Source: Crocodylus rhombifer (taxonomy: Eukaryota > Chordata > Crocodylia > Crocodylidae). From it: a DNA stretch of 64,000 nt. Positions within the stretch are counted from its first letter, which is position 1. Each line of letters begins with the position of its first letter. The position numbers and the translations under genes were made by a program. The notes under the pieces are model-generated. The model made no database searches. It had not been told where the DNA came from and worked only from the letters and a program-made list of their open reading frames with translations. The stretch is taken from NCBI GenBank assembly GCA_038503035.1, contig JAVSML010020761.1:248001-312000 (forward strand), written 5' to 3'. Shown here in pieces: positions 49,740 to 61,276 of the stretch.

Positions 49740-50372
49740 GAATGTCCAAGTGGCCAGGAGGGAAAAGAACACTTTTTTGCCTGTGCGTCACAAATGATCT
49801 GGATGATGGGACCAAGAGCACACTTAGCAAGCTGCTGGATGGCACCAGGTTGGACAGACCTGTGAATGCTCCGGAGGGCAGGTCTAAGATCCAGAATAAC
49901 CTGCGCAGACTGGAGAAATGGTCCACAATCGACCAGATGAGATTCAACAAGGACAAGAAGTCCTGAACTTGGGACAGAATAGCCACATGCACAACTACAG
50001 ACTGGGGAATGCCTGGCTAGGCTGCAGCTCTACAGAGAAGGGGGTTACAGTGGACAATACTCTTAATATGAGCCAACAGTGTGCACTTGTTGCAAAAAAA
50101 GCCAAAACCACCCTGTGTTATATTAAAAGGAGTGCCACTTGCAAATCAAAGGAAGTCATTCATCCACTCTATTCAACACTGGTGAGGCCTCATGTGGAGT
50201 ACTATGTCCAGCTTTGAGGCCCACACTTCAAGAAAGATGTGGACTATTTGGGAAGATTCCAGACAGACACCTGGCTAGGACGGTTTAGTCAGGGATGATT
50301 CTGCCTTGAGCAGAGGGCTGAACTACATGACCTTGTGAGGTCCCTTCCAGTCCTACTTGCCTCTGATCCTAT
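49740..50372 (+). mobile_element. CR1 LINE fragment (RT end to 3' end), internally deleted
   Basis: The RT C-terminal half is readable in two frames: NDLDDGTKSTLSKLLDGTRL (the catalytic DD box is lost), then LNLGQNSHMHNYRLGNAWLG and CKSKEVIHPLYSTLVRPHVE. Near 50250-50265 it jumps straight to the GGTCCCTTCCAGTCCTACTT region and a CCTATGAAAAG tail, so the final part of ORF2 is deleted. Confidence 0.85.
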
Positions 50373-53006
50373 GAAAAGTGCCCTTGCTACATTTTTCCAA
50401 GCCACTGACACCATGAGGCAATATGCTCTGCCTGGACCTGCATCATGAGAAGATTCAGGATGGAAGGTGGTGCAGAAAGCTGTAGCTGCTTAGCTATGTG
50501 GAATTCCATTTAAGGAGCAAATATCATTATGCTCCAGGACATGCACTGGTTCCCACTGACTTGGGGTGGAAGTCCACACATCATTGTACAAAGCTCTAAG
50601 GACCATAAGGTCTGGTTAGCCAGAAGAGCACCTCTTCCTCCTAGTCAAATTCTGCAAAGGTAATCAAAAAAGATAGTTGAGTTGGGAACCCCCTCTGATA
50701 AACTGCAGGGAGTTAGGAGAGAATGTTTTTCCACTACGCACAGTTCACTAGAGCCCAGATCTAGTTGTTTTCATGCACACTGAAAAGTCCACATTCAGTC
50801 CCAGGCTTTTGGGGAGAGAAAAGGCTGCAGACAGTATGGGTTTATTACCCTCATGTTACCTAATGGATAGTAATATTCATGTCAAGCTGGGGAAAAAATG
50901 ACCCTCTGAATTGTATTTTGTAGTGAAAATGTTAATGTGGAGGACAGATCTCTCTCAAGGTTGTTTTAAAATCTTTTAAAAAAAGAAAAAAGAATAAAAA
51001 GAAGAATCCTAATTCACTGATCTGATTAGGAGGGCAGCTTGGCTTAACTGGCACACCAAACAATACTCTCTAGCCACAAAATAAAATGACAGGTTATTTG
51101 TTTTTAAAAAAATGTTCTATGGTCAGATCACATTTTTCCACAATATTTATGAGCACTGACACTACTAATAGTAGATGCAGCTTCCAAAGAGTTACTCAGA
51201 CACATTAATATGTGATTTTGGTTTAGGCAACCCCAGATATTTTTTGGAACCTTTTTCAGGACAAAAACCAAACCTGGTTGTGGGGAAACGCACAGTTACC
51301 CATAAAAATGCTGATCATTCAGTCCTCATTTCAGGACAGCATAGAGCTTGTGTTAGTGAAATGCAAAAGGCAATAACTAAGCAAGAAGCCAGGACAAAAG
51401 CAGTCTAAGGTGCTATTCCCTTTATGCGTCTTTGCACAAGCATACGTGCACCTTCATGGACTCTCCACTTCTACTTGCAGGCATTTCCTATTCTCCATGG
51501 TTATTCCCAAGATAACTAATTTATAAAACTGTGCTATCCCATTTTCTTTTCACCTGGCCTCTTGTTTTTCAGTCAGAGCCACAGCAGATATATTCAGCTG
51601 CAGGGAGGGTTGTCTCCTGAATTAAATCAGTTGGTATTACCTTTAAGATTGTTTTCAAACAACTCTGTTGTAGGGAATCAGAGAGCCAGCCCAAAATGAA
51701 GTGACAAGCTCAAAACTGTACCCAGTCTGTTATGATGTAATTTGCTTCCAGATGATAACATTTGGAATAACCCTACATAGTATCTTCTTGCATCTTGTTC
51801 CCACTGATCACACCTGGCATCTTGCAGATGTGTTTTGCATTGTATCATTCTGAAGATACAACGTGGATGTAAAACTATCTTTAAGAAGAAATGTATCACA
51901 GAAGATGTCAGCGCAGGGAATCAGAAATCTACGGTGCAACTTCATTTCATAACTACAGTTCTTGTAAGTATGGAAGCTCAATAACAGGTGAAACGCCTTT
52001 TGCCTCTAGGACACTGGGTTAAATTAAAATGGATTCAGTACTGCCTGGATAGTTTTTTCACCTGCTGATGATTTTATGTTCACTGTGAAATAAAAAGTAT
52101 TGTTTGGGTCACAGCAGTACGAGTCCAAGAGCCAGCACAGCAAGGCCTTCAAACTTTCACTTACAGGTTGAAGTTTCCTTGCTTGGTGCCTCTATTTTGG
52201 AAATGCAACAAAAACGGTTCCACTTCAGCAGAGCTGGCCAGGCACTTTGGAAAGTGGAGAAGGTGGCAAAGTAATGGCTATGGCCATCTGCTTGCGAGTG
52301 GAAGGTATCATGTGCAGCTATGATTTGAACTTACTCCCTACCACTCTCCTGTGCAGTTACTAAGGGTAGTCAAAGCCCATCTCTGGACCGTGACAATCTT
52401 CACCTTCTTCTAATCTGAAATCTAAACAAATGACATCATGCGATGAAGCAGGAATCAACTGTAACAGCAAAGCAGTAGTCAACACTGGCACAAGCTGGCC
52501 TTTAACTGGGCAATGTGGGCCCTTTAAACAATGAAATGTGCTTCAAGAAATGTTTTGGCCTGCACGGCTGTTCTTGCAGGACTTGGTTTCCAGTACAGGT
52601 GATAATCATGAGTTCTACCCAGACAGCTGCCCTGAGTTATGGTGGCTTATCAGTGTTTCCAACCATATTTAGGAGAAGAAAAACTACTGTATCGCATGTT
52701 TGAAATAAAAATGCATCTAAAGTGCATTTAATTGTTCTCTCAGTGTGCAGCAGGTGCAGAACACATTCATCAAATTATGGACACCTGCAATTTGCACATG
52801 AATGCAACATTATATGACTTGAGTCATTTATATAAAACTAGTTGCTCTCTTACCTCTCTTGTCACTCCTGTATTTTAGTGTAAGAAATTCCAACAAAAGG
52901 ACAGTTTTCACAACAGAAAAAATGTGTTGGAAAGATGTTACTTAATTTTTTTAATAAGCCAACCAACCAGAAAAACACCACAATCTAAAAACAACCTTCT
53001 CCTTAC
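50373..53006. other. Unique-looking intron, nothing recognised
   Basis: AT-rich, only short open frames, no repeat family recognised. Confidence 0.45.
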
Positions 53007-53206
53007 CATACAAGAGTCTGTGTCCCTGCCAACAAGTAATTTGTGCATTTGCTCCAGAGCAGCAATTGGCTTATGCTTGCGTACATTGTATATTCTGAAA
53101 TCTTTTATGAAAAATGCTCCAATAAACAGTTCTCTCATGGCTTTAATGTTTATTCTGAGAAGTTCAAAAAACTCATTACAACGATACAATAATTCAATTA
53201 CATCAT
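53007..53206 (-). CDS. Unidentified candidate exon, 66 codons
   Basis: I do not recognise this. Seen: on the minus strand an AG acceptor (TATTTTTAAACAG, with a CTGAT branch-point-like site about 16 bases upstream) is followed by 200 bp without a stop, then a strong donor GTAAGG. The peptide includes VIELLYRCNEFFELLRINIK, then AMRELFIGAFFIKDFRIYN and VRKHKPIAALEQMHKLL. It is amphipathic, mostly predicted helix, with balanced charge, and unlike a random translation of AT-rich DNA. It starts two bases before a whole codon (phase 1) and ends on a codon boundary. It matches no part of RALGPS1 that I know and no CR1 protein. It could be an exon of a nested or neighbouring minus-strand gene, an unannotated RALGPS1 exon, or a remnant of an old coding sequence. 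Exon-like character is moderately supported; identity is unknown. Confidence 0.45.
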
Positions 53207-55139
53207 CTGTTTAAAAATATCAGTGAAGGATTATAAAAAGAAGAGGATGAAGCAAGATAAAAATATAAATCAGGTTATTCATAGATCTACACATGTGCAC
53301 ACAAAATCTGCACATTTTCCAACACGATCTTTACTCTGAAGAAACTGGCAAAATGGATATGTATAGGCATTCAAGATATTAGTTAAAACATAGTCAAGAT
53401 GAAAAAGGCGGCCTTTGCCCTGGTACAAATGCGTACTTGACAGCATACTCCCTCGTTAGAGTCCTCTCCAAAAACGTGGTTGTGTAAGTTTTAATTTATT
53501 TTTTGTGAATCATGTCTCCATTGTGTCCTCTGAGTCATAAATACAGGATACAGTGTAAAAACAAAAACACATGATGAGTATATGCATCTCAAATCCTTCA
53601 CATGAAACCATAGTTACCCCTTCCCCCAATACGGTTTCAGTCATCTCAAAATGATTTGTGAATAAGAGTGGAATTTACTGAATAATTATGGCTGGAATTG
53701 ATTTTTATGAGCTCACATCACAAAGCAGGAGGTGGCCGTGATGTGGTCAGCATCATTCCCCATTTATACAACACTGCTAGTTTACAGCAGTCATTTGGGA
53801 TGAGGGAGACGCTGATTCATTTCTTCCTCTATTAGAGGGGATTTGTAGCCACATCTTCCACCACCCAGGAGAATGCCCTAAAAACCACACTATAAAGTTT
53901 CAGGAGGAGGCACCGGGGAGGGCACGGGTCTCAATTTCTCTTGCCAATGACATCTCACTTTATATAAAATAATTCATTATCCACTGGTACACACATTCCA
54001 CCTCCCTGGAAAAAGTCCTAACCACCAGCCTCTTGCTCTTGTCCTGTAGCTGGGCGACTCCCCAGCTATTCTACACCTAGTGGAACAGCTTCAAGGCCAA
54101 GTGGGATCTACCTCACAATACTTGGCAATTCAGTGCTTAGGACACTCGCATGGGTGCCCCAAGTCTAAGCTCCCTTGATTAATCATGCAACACTAATGTT
54201 CGATAAAATGGAGATGTAAAACCACCCAAGGTACAGAGCTATTGGGTTTGAGACTTACATACCAGAAAGAACACAATTTATCTAATCAGCATCATCCTCT
54301 GCTAGGGAACATGCAGCAGATTTATAAAGGTACTGAAATAGAAAAAACATATTTTTCTTTATTAGCCAGTTCTTTAGAAATTATTCATGAATGAAACACT
54401 ATTCACAGGGCCATTCTGATGTCATCCATAACACCAGGGCATAAAATGCCCAGATTAATTTCAGTCTCCATGAGACAAAGTTTTTTGGGTTTTTTTTTTT
54501 TTTTTTGGGGGGGGGGGGGGGAGAGCAGGGAATCAACACTTGCCCACTAAAGAAGGCAAACCAAGTACAAAACCTATTCTCACCTTTGTACGAGACACCC
54601 TAAACAACAGATGACAAAACCAAAGTCTCAGTGCTTAACTGTGTCACTTTAAACAGCAAAACCTGTTAGATGGGAAAATATTGTCATCTTCATACTTAGA
54701 TATTAATTATGACACTGACCCATTTGGTCATGAAAACTATATGAATATAAATAGATGAAAGTCAAAGCTGCATTAAAATGGAAAGAGTGACTAATATTCC
54801 GCAAGAAAAAAGTTCCAAAATTAATTAATTTCATAAGGCATTAATAATTAATTTAATTGACACCAGCAGCATAAAGTGAAATTTAAGAGAAGAGACAGTT
54901 TTCTTACAAACTGGTAATTTTGGAAAGCACAGTAATTGCATTCTCATTACTGTTCCTGCACATCTGTCTCTCCATAATTTAAGTCTAAGAGTCTTTAACA
55001 AAGAAAACCTATAAGTTTAAGAACCTGAACATCCAAATAGGTACAGAACCTTAAAAGAAGCAGGCTAAACGAGCATTTCACTCCAAAGTGGTGCCACAAA
55101 TAACTAGGATGGAGAGCAACCAGTCCACTGCAAAGTTAA
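53207..55139. other. Unique-looking intron with a T/G homopolymer pair
   Basis: No gene recognised. A run of 17 T followed directly by 15 G lies at 54490-54521, and an AT-rich patch (TTAATTAATTTCATAAGGCA) near 54821-54842. Confidence 0.45.
54490..54521 (+). repeat. T17-G15 homopolymer junction
   Basis: An uninterrupted run of 17 T followed by 15 G. Length is likely unreliable in the assembly. Confidence 0.9.
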
Positions 55140-56790
55140 ACTGCCCCTTCCTTCATGAGCCTGCTGGCCCCCCCTCGGACCGCGGGGGAGGCACACCTGG
55201 GCCACAGGTTAGCAAGGATTTAGTTAGGGAGCTTCTGGAGGGGTTGGACGTATTCAAGTCAGCCAGCCCGGATGATCTCCACCCTAAAGGAACTGGCCGA
55301 GGTCATTGCAAGTCCCCTGGCACAACTTTACGAGCACTCGTGGTGCTCTGGTGAGGTACCGGAGGACTGGAAGAGGGCCAACGTGGTCCCCATCTTCAAA
55401 AAAGGGGAGGAAGGAGGACCTGGGAAACTATAGGCCAGTTAGTCTCATCTCGATCCTAGGCAAGCTGTTTGAGAAAATTATGCTGGCACACATCCACGAG
55501 GGGCCAGCAGGGGACTGCGTGCTTAGGGGCAACCAACACGGGTTCATCAGAGGCAGGTCCTCTCAGACCAACCTGGTGGCCTTTTACGATCGGATCACCA
55601 GATCATTAGACGCAGGGGTAGCAGTGGACATCGTCTTCCTGGACTTCCGGAAGGCTTTTGACACTGTCTCTCACCCCGTTCTCATTAAGAAACTGGGGGG
55701 CTGTGGTGTAGACACCCACACAGCCAAATGGGTCACCAACTGGCTGGAGGGCTGCACCCAGAGGGTGGTGGTGGATGGGTCCTTCTCAACCTGGAAGGAC
55801 GTGGGCAGTGGGGTCCCCCGGGGCTCCGTCTTCGGGCCCGCGCTGTTCAACATCTTCATCAGCGATTTGGACGAGGGGGTAAAAAGCACCCTGTTCAAAT
55901 TTGCTGATGACACTAAGATGTGGGGGGATGTGGGCACATTGGAAGGATGCAACAGGCTACAATCAGACCTAGACAGGTTACAAGGGTGGGTGGACGAGAA
56001 TAGGATGGGCTTCAATACAGACAAGTGCAAGGTGCTGCACCTCGGGAGGAACAACCGGCACCATACCTACAGGGTGGGGAACTCCCCTCTTGTCAGCACG
56101 GAGGCGGAAAGGGATCTGGGGGTCATCACTGACTCCAAGATGAACATGGGCCAGCAGTGTGGGGACGCAGTTGGCCTCAGGAAGGCCGACCGCACCTTGT
56201 CGTGCATCCACAGATGCATCTCGAGCAGGGCCAGGGAGGTGATCCTCCCCCTCCATGCGGCACTGGTCAGGCCGCAGCTGGAGTATTGCGTCCAGTTCTG
56301 GGCGCCGCACTTCAGGAGGGATGTGGACAGCATGGAGAGGGTCCAGAGGAGGCCACTCGCATGATCAGGGGACCACAGGGCAGGCCCTATGAGGAGAGGC
56401 TGTGGGACCTGAACCTGTTCAGCCTCCACAAGAGAAGGCTGAGGGGGGATCTAGTGGCCTGTTATAAACTAGTCAGGGGGGATCAGCAGGCATTGGGGAA
56501 GTCACTGTTTCCCTGAGCACTGCCAGGAATGACCAGGAATAACGGTCACAAGCTGGCAGAGGGCAGGTTTAGGTTAGCTATCAGGAGGCGTGACTTCACG
56601 GTCAGGGAGGCTAGGGTCTGGGACCGACTTCCAAGAGAAGTGGTGCAGGCTCCTACCCTGGGGGTGTTTAAGAGGAGGTTAGATGAACATCTTGCTGGGG
56701 TCATTTGACCCCAGTACTCTTTCCTGCCATGGCAGGGGGTCAGACTAGATGATCTGCTCAGGTCCCTTCCGACCCTAGAAACTATGAAGT
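55140..56790 (+). mobile_element. CR1 LINE, 5'-truncated, relatively young
   Basis: This copy holds the end of the ORF2 linker, nearly all of the reverse transcriptase and a full 3' end (GACCCCAGTACTCTTTCCTG, GGTCCCTTCCGACCCTAGAA, ACTATGAAG). It still has a 352-codon stretch and many CpGs, so it is younger than the copies at 4-7 kb. It is broken by at least three frame changes: near 55285 (an apparent short deletion), near 55400 at an A/G run, and near 56350. It inserted in the antisense direction to RALGPS1. Confidence 0.93.
55306..56364 (+). pseudogene. CR1 ORF2 reverse transcriptase remnant
   Basis: In intact elements ORF2 encodes an AP-like endonuclease plus a reverse transcriptase that primes on nicked target DNA. 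Seen in frame from about 55400: LGNYRPVSLISILGKLFEKI, then the first catalytic motif VFLDFRKAFDTVSHP, the GVPRGSVFGPALFNIFISDL motif, the catalytic box FADDTKM, and WVDENRMGFNTDKCKVLHLG. Codons before about 55400 belong to another frame. The frame ends early at a TGA at 56362; the remaining tail (TRMIRG...RPYEERLWDLNLFSLHKRRL) continues in a different frame up to 56516. The catalytic residues are kept, but the frame breaks make it non-coding. Confidence 0.85.
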
Positions 56791-57888
56791 CCCAGAACCG
56801 TGGCCCAGCAGGGAGTGCTACAGCCTCCCGCTCGGTGCCACGGCCCAGCGTGCCCTCTGCCGGCAATGCCACACTCAGCCCCGCCCACAGCAGAGCACGG
56901 AAGACCACCAACCGGATCTCCGCACATTACTGCCCGGTCCTGCACAGCCCTGGGGGATCCAGTCACACGAGCATGAGTCTCAGAACCAGCAGCATCTGTG
57001 CGGCAGCATGACCTCAGCGGGTAATGAGCAGCCCAGGGCAGAACTTGCCCTCAGAAACATTTGCTAGCTTCTGGCTGCCTAAATACTTAGCTCAGCTGTA
57101 ACACTTACACCCTCTACACCACCTGAGGACAGAGCCACTGCCAAGTTAACAGACACTTTTTAGAAGTCTGAAGTTTCAGACAAGACCAGCTAAAGTGACC
57201 AGCTGACTCCAGTTTTCTGGGAAAGTCCCAAAATGTTGGGGCTGCATTGCTGAAAAGTCCCTGAAGAGAGTCTGACAAACTTTCCGGCAGTGCCTTGCAG
57301 CTTCCTGCTGCGGCTGCTGAAAAGTCGCAGCACTACGCAGCCTGCAAACATAGCTAAACTACTTATGGCCAAGCACCACACCTCTTGGAGCAGAGCTCAT
57401 TCATCTACTGGCGGCACTGCACCACGCTGCTACACTAGCTGGAACTGAAGGTGTTGGAGACAACTGCCGGTTCTGGAGGTCTGCACGGCACCCAGGACTG
57501 CATCTTCCACCCTCAGGGGCATCCAAGAAAACTGTGGGTGCTCAGCCTTTCCTGGGGCTTACTCACCGGCCTGAAGGGCCAGGCTCATAGATACCACATG
57601 CAACCAATGGCCAGAAAGCAAAACCAAGCAGCAAGAGGCTGGTCCAGATCCCACTGGAATCAGAGGACAGGCTGACCCCTGTCTCCCTGGTCTGTGAATC
57701 AGGCCCTAATCCTGTGATGAAAGGAGCATTCAGTTACTTCACCTTCTTTCAGTGAGCTACAACAGAATGCAGTGACAGTGACTAAAATGTCTCGCTGTGG
57801 CACCAGTTGTGCGCTGGAGCCTCACTCCAGGAATCATGCTAAACCCCATCTCAGCTCCCCCACCTGTTATTAGGAAACAGACTGCTTG
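56791..57888. other. GC-moderate stretch between two CR1 copies
   Basis: Short open frames on both strands only, and no repeat or peptide recognised. Confidence 0.4.
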
Positions 57889-58264
57889 GGCTGGAAAGGT
57901 TGGTTAGGTTGGCTGATCTCGTATGGTGAGCTTTAAACTAGGTTCGTCAAAGGATGGGGATGCAGAGGTGACACTTTGATGTCAAGCCAGGTGACGCGAG
58001 CAGGAACAACCCAGGTAAGTGACAAGGGCCTGGGAACAAGAGGACAGCACAAACACCCAGGGGAGGTCTCAACCACCTCTACACAAATGCTAAAAGTATG
58101 GGAAATAAGCAGGAGGAACTCACCCTCCTGCTAGCTAGCAAAAACCCAGACCTGGCTGGGCTTACAGCAACCTGGTGGGATTCTACCCATGACCTGACAG
58201 TGGACATCGAGGGCTATAGGCTGTATAGACGGGAGAGAGTAGGAAAAAAAGGGAGGGGGTTGTA

Positions 58265-58771
58265 GTGCTCTATGTTAAAGAGCAGTACACATCCTTGATG
58301 ATCAGGATGGGTTCTGAGGAGGGGCAAACTGAGGTGCTCTGGGTTAGGATACAAGGGGGTCAGGGGGACGAGCTGGACTGGGAACTCTTAGGTCAGCTCA
58401 CAGAGGCTGTAAAGTCAAGGGATGTGGTTGTCATGGGTGACCTAAACTACCTAGACATCTGCTGGGAAGAGCAGTCAGCCAGGTCTGAACGCTCATGTAG
58501 GTTCCTAACCGAGTTACAGGACCTCCAGCTAACCCAGGAGGTGCACAGTCCCACCACAGGAAATGCCTTGCTAGACTTGGTCCTTGCCACAGGTGATGAC
58601 CTGGTGAGGGACCTGTGGGTGCTTGACTACCTAGGTGTTTGTGACCACCGTCTGCTGGAATTTACTATCCAGTGCAGGGTGGTGAAAGCAAGCAGTAAGG
58701 CAAAAGCCCTAGACTTCAATGAGCTAAGGAGATTAGTAAAACAGACATTGGGGGACTCGGAGCCTCAATGA
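58265..58771 (+). pseudogene. CR1 ORF2 endonuclease remnant (168 codons)
   Basis: This is the AP-endonuclease-like domain that nicks target DNA for CR1 insertion. Seen: VVVMGDLNYLDICWEEQSAR (the GDxN metal/DNA-binding motif), TTGNALLDLVLATGDDLV, and VCDHRLLEFTIQC, where the usual Ser-Asp-His catalytic triplet reads Cys-Asp-His. The earlier part of the domain (LASKNPDLAGLTATWWDSTH at about 58130-58195) is in another frame, interrupted by a stop and frameshift near 58250. Non-functional. Confidence 0.85.
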
Positions 58772-59076
58772 GATGGGCGTCCAGGACGGGTGGTTGTTCC
58801 TTAAGGAGACCATCCTCCGAGCTCAGAGGGAGTCAATCCCAATGCAAACCAAAAGGGAGCAGGAGTGCTAAAAAGCCCCCTTGACTCAGTAAAGGCATCC
58901 AGGAGGGCCTGAGGGCAAAAGAGGTGGCATACAATCAGAGGAGGCAAGGGGCCATCACCAAGGAGGATTACACCGCCGTTGCTTGCGATTGCAAGAAGGC
59001 TATTAGGAAGGCCAAGGCAAAGACAGAACAAGGGCTTCTCATGGGGCTCTGGCCAGGTACCAGAGTACTGGAAAAG

Positions 59077-60280
59077 ATTTCATAGACATTAGGGCTGGAA
59101 GGGACTTTGGAAGATCATCGAGTCCAGCCCCCCTGCCTGAAGGGCAGGAAGTCAGCTGGGGTCATAGGATCCCAGCAAGATAAGCATCCAATTGGCTCTT
59201 GAAGGTGTTCAATGTAGGTGCTTGAACCACCTCCGCTGGCAGACTGTTCCAGACCTCGGGGGCTCGGACAGTAAAGAAATTCTTCCTTATGTCCAACCTG
59301 AAACGGTCTTGCAGGAGTTTGTGACCGTTTGACCTCATCATCCCTTGGGGCGCTCTGGTGAACAGACGTTCCCCCAGATCCTGGTGGTCACCCCGATAAA
59401 TTTATAGGTGGCCACCAGATCACCCCGAGCCTGCGCTTTTCCAAGCAAAGGAGCCCCATGGCTCTCAGCCTGTCATCGTAAGATCTGTTTTCCTGACCTC
59501 TGATCATGCGCGAGGCTCTCCTCTGGACTCTCTCAAGCTTCTCCACATCCTTCTTGAATTGTGGAGCCCAAAACTGGACGCAGTACTCCAGCTGCAACCT
59601 CACCAAGGCTGAGTACAGGGGGAGAACGACGTCCTGGGATTTGCTTGAGAAGCATCTATGGATGCAGGCCAGTGTTTTGGTCACTTTACTACTTGAAGCA
59701 TCGAATTGCAGACTCATGTTCATCTTGTGGTCAATGATGACCCCCAAGTTTCTTTCTTCTGCGGTGCTAGCCAGCGTAGGACTGCTGAGCCTATAAGGAT
59801 GCTGCAGGTTTTTCCTCCCAAGGTGGAGAACCTTGTATTTTTCAGTGTTAAACACCATCAGGTTCTCGTCTGCCCATTTGCTGAGCCTGTCCAGGTCAGC
59901 TTGGATTGCCCTCCTGTCTTCTGGTTTGGATGCTTTGCCCCAAAGTTTGGTGTCATTGGCGAACTTTGCTAGTCCGCTTCTGACTCCAATGTCCACATCA
60001 TTAATGAAGACACTGAACAATATAGGTGCAAGGACAGAGCCTTGGGGGACCCCATTGGTCACACGGCACCACGATGATTGGTTTCTATCAATTACTACCC
60101 TCTGGGTACGACCACAGAGCCAATTTCCCAGCCAGCAGATCATGGTGGACCCAAGGCCACAATTGGCCAGTTTCGCCATGACGTGATCACAGGATACCAG
60201 ATGGAAGACTTTTTTGAAGTCAAGATATATGACATCAATCTCTTCTCCCTTGTCCAGGTTATAGGTCACCTGGTCATAGA
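59077..60280 (-). mobile_element. Nested CR1 LINE (RT and 3' end) inside the larger CR1
   Basis: Read on the minus strand this is RT followed by a full 3' end with the same layout as the copy at 33162. Its 3' terminus (AATGTCTATGAAAT) lies at 59077 and its 5' truncation at about 60280. The edges show a possible short imperfect duplication (GGAAAAG at 59070-59076, GGAAATG at 60282-60288). It lies sense to RALGPS1 and must be younger than its CR1 host. Confidence 0.9.
59388..60269 (-). pseudogene. Nested CR1 RT remnant (293 codons) with altered catalytic box
   Basis: An open frame covering RT motifs: DVIYLDFKKVFHLVSCDHVM (normally KAFDTVSH), GVPQGSVLAPILFSVFINDV, then FANDTKLWGK, where other copies read FADD. 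The first Asp of the catalytic pair is Asn, which should abolish polymerase activity. Then WADENLMVFNTEKYKVLHLG, and the tail RRASRMIRGQENRSYDDRLR ending in LEKRRLGVIWWPPINLSG just past a break. The frame is long but 5'-truncated and catalytically damaged. Confidence 0.85.
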
Positions 60281-60535
60281 AGGAAATGGGCCAATGTGGT
60301 CTCCATTTACAAGAAGGGGAGAAAGGAGGATTCCGGTAACTATAGGCCAGTCGGTCTTACCTCGGTCCTTGGGAAGACCTTTGAGAAAGTTATCCAGGAG
60401 CACATCTGCGGGGGCCCAGCAGGGGAGGTCATGCTCAGGGGCAATCAACATGGGCTCGCTGCGGGCAGATCTTGACCGACTAACCCGGTTTCCTTTTACA
60501 ACCAGGTCACAAAGTCCCTGGACGAAGGTGTTGAG

Positions 60536-61276
60536 GTGGATGTCGTCTTCCTGGACTTTAAGGCCTTTGACACCGTTTCTCACCCCGTGCTTGTAAAAAA
60601 CAAAACAAAACTAGGAGACCATGGCACTGATGCCTACACAGTCAGATGGGTGGCAAACTGGCTAAATAGTTGCACACAGGGAGCGGTGGTGGATGGGTTG
60701 TTTTCGACCTGGAGGGATGTGGGCAGTGGAGTCCCCCAGGGCTTGGTCCTTGGGCCCACACCTTTCAATATTTTTATCAGCAATCTGGATGTGGGTGTGG
60801 AAAGCACGGTGTCCAAATTCACTGATGATACCAAGTCATGGGGCGAGGTGGGCATGCTGGAGGGGAGGGACAGGATCCAGCTAGATCTAGACAGGTTACA
60901 GAGGTGGGCAGATGAGAATAGGATGGAATTCAACACAGACAAGTGCAAGGTGATGCATCGAGGGAGAAGGAACCAGCAACACAACTACAGGCTGGGGAAC
61001 ACCCTTCTCAACAACACAGTGGCTGAAAGGGATCTTGGAGTCACTGCCGACTCCAGGATGGACACGAGCCACCAATGCAAGGAAGGGGTCAGGAAGGCTA
61101 ACGGCACCTTGTCGTGCATCCACAGATACATCTCAAGCAGGTCCAAGGAGGTGATCCTCCCCCTCTATGCGGCACTGGTCAGGCTGCAGCTGGAGGACTG
61201 CATCCAGTTGTGGGCGCCGCACTTCAGGAGGGATGTGGACAACATGGAGAGGGTCCAGAGGAGGCCACTCGCATGA
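60536..61276 (+). pseudogene. CR1 ORF2 RT remnant, second half of the split element
   Basis: This continues the 57889 element after the nested insertion. Seen: VVFLDFKAFDTVSHPVLV (one residue short before AFDTVSH), GVPQGLVLGPTPFNIFISNL, FTDDTKSWGE (the Asp pair kept, Ala changed to Thr), WADENRMEFNTDKCKVMHRG, and LSCIHRYISSRSKEVILPLY. It stops at a TGA at 61274 at the same place and in the same way as the 55306 frame. A short earlier RT piece lies at 60290-60535 with frame breaks. Confidence 0.85.

Noticed and set aside
55671..56429. Minus-strand frames of 110-127 codons
   Set aside because: They are antisense shadows of the plus-strand CR1 reverse transcriptase.
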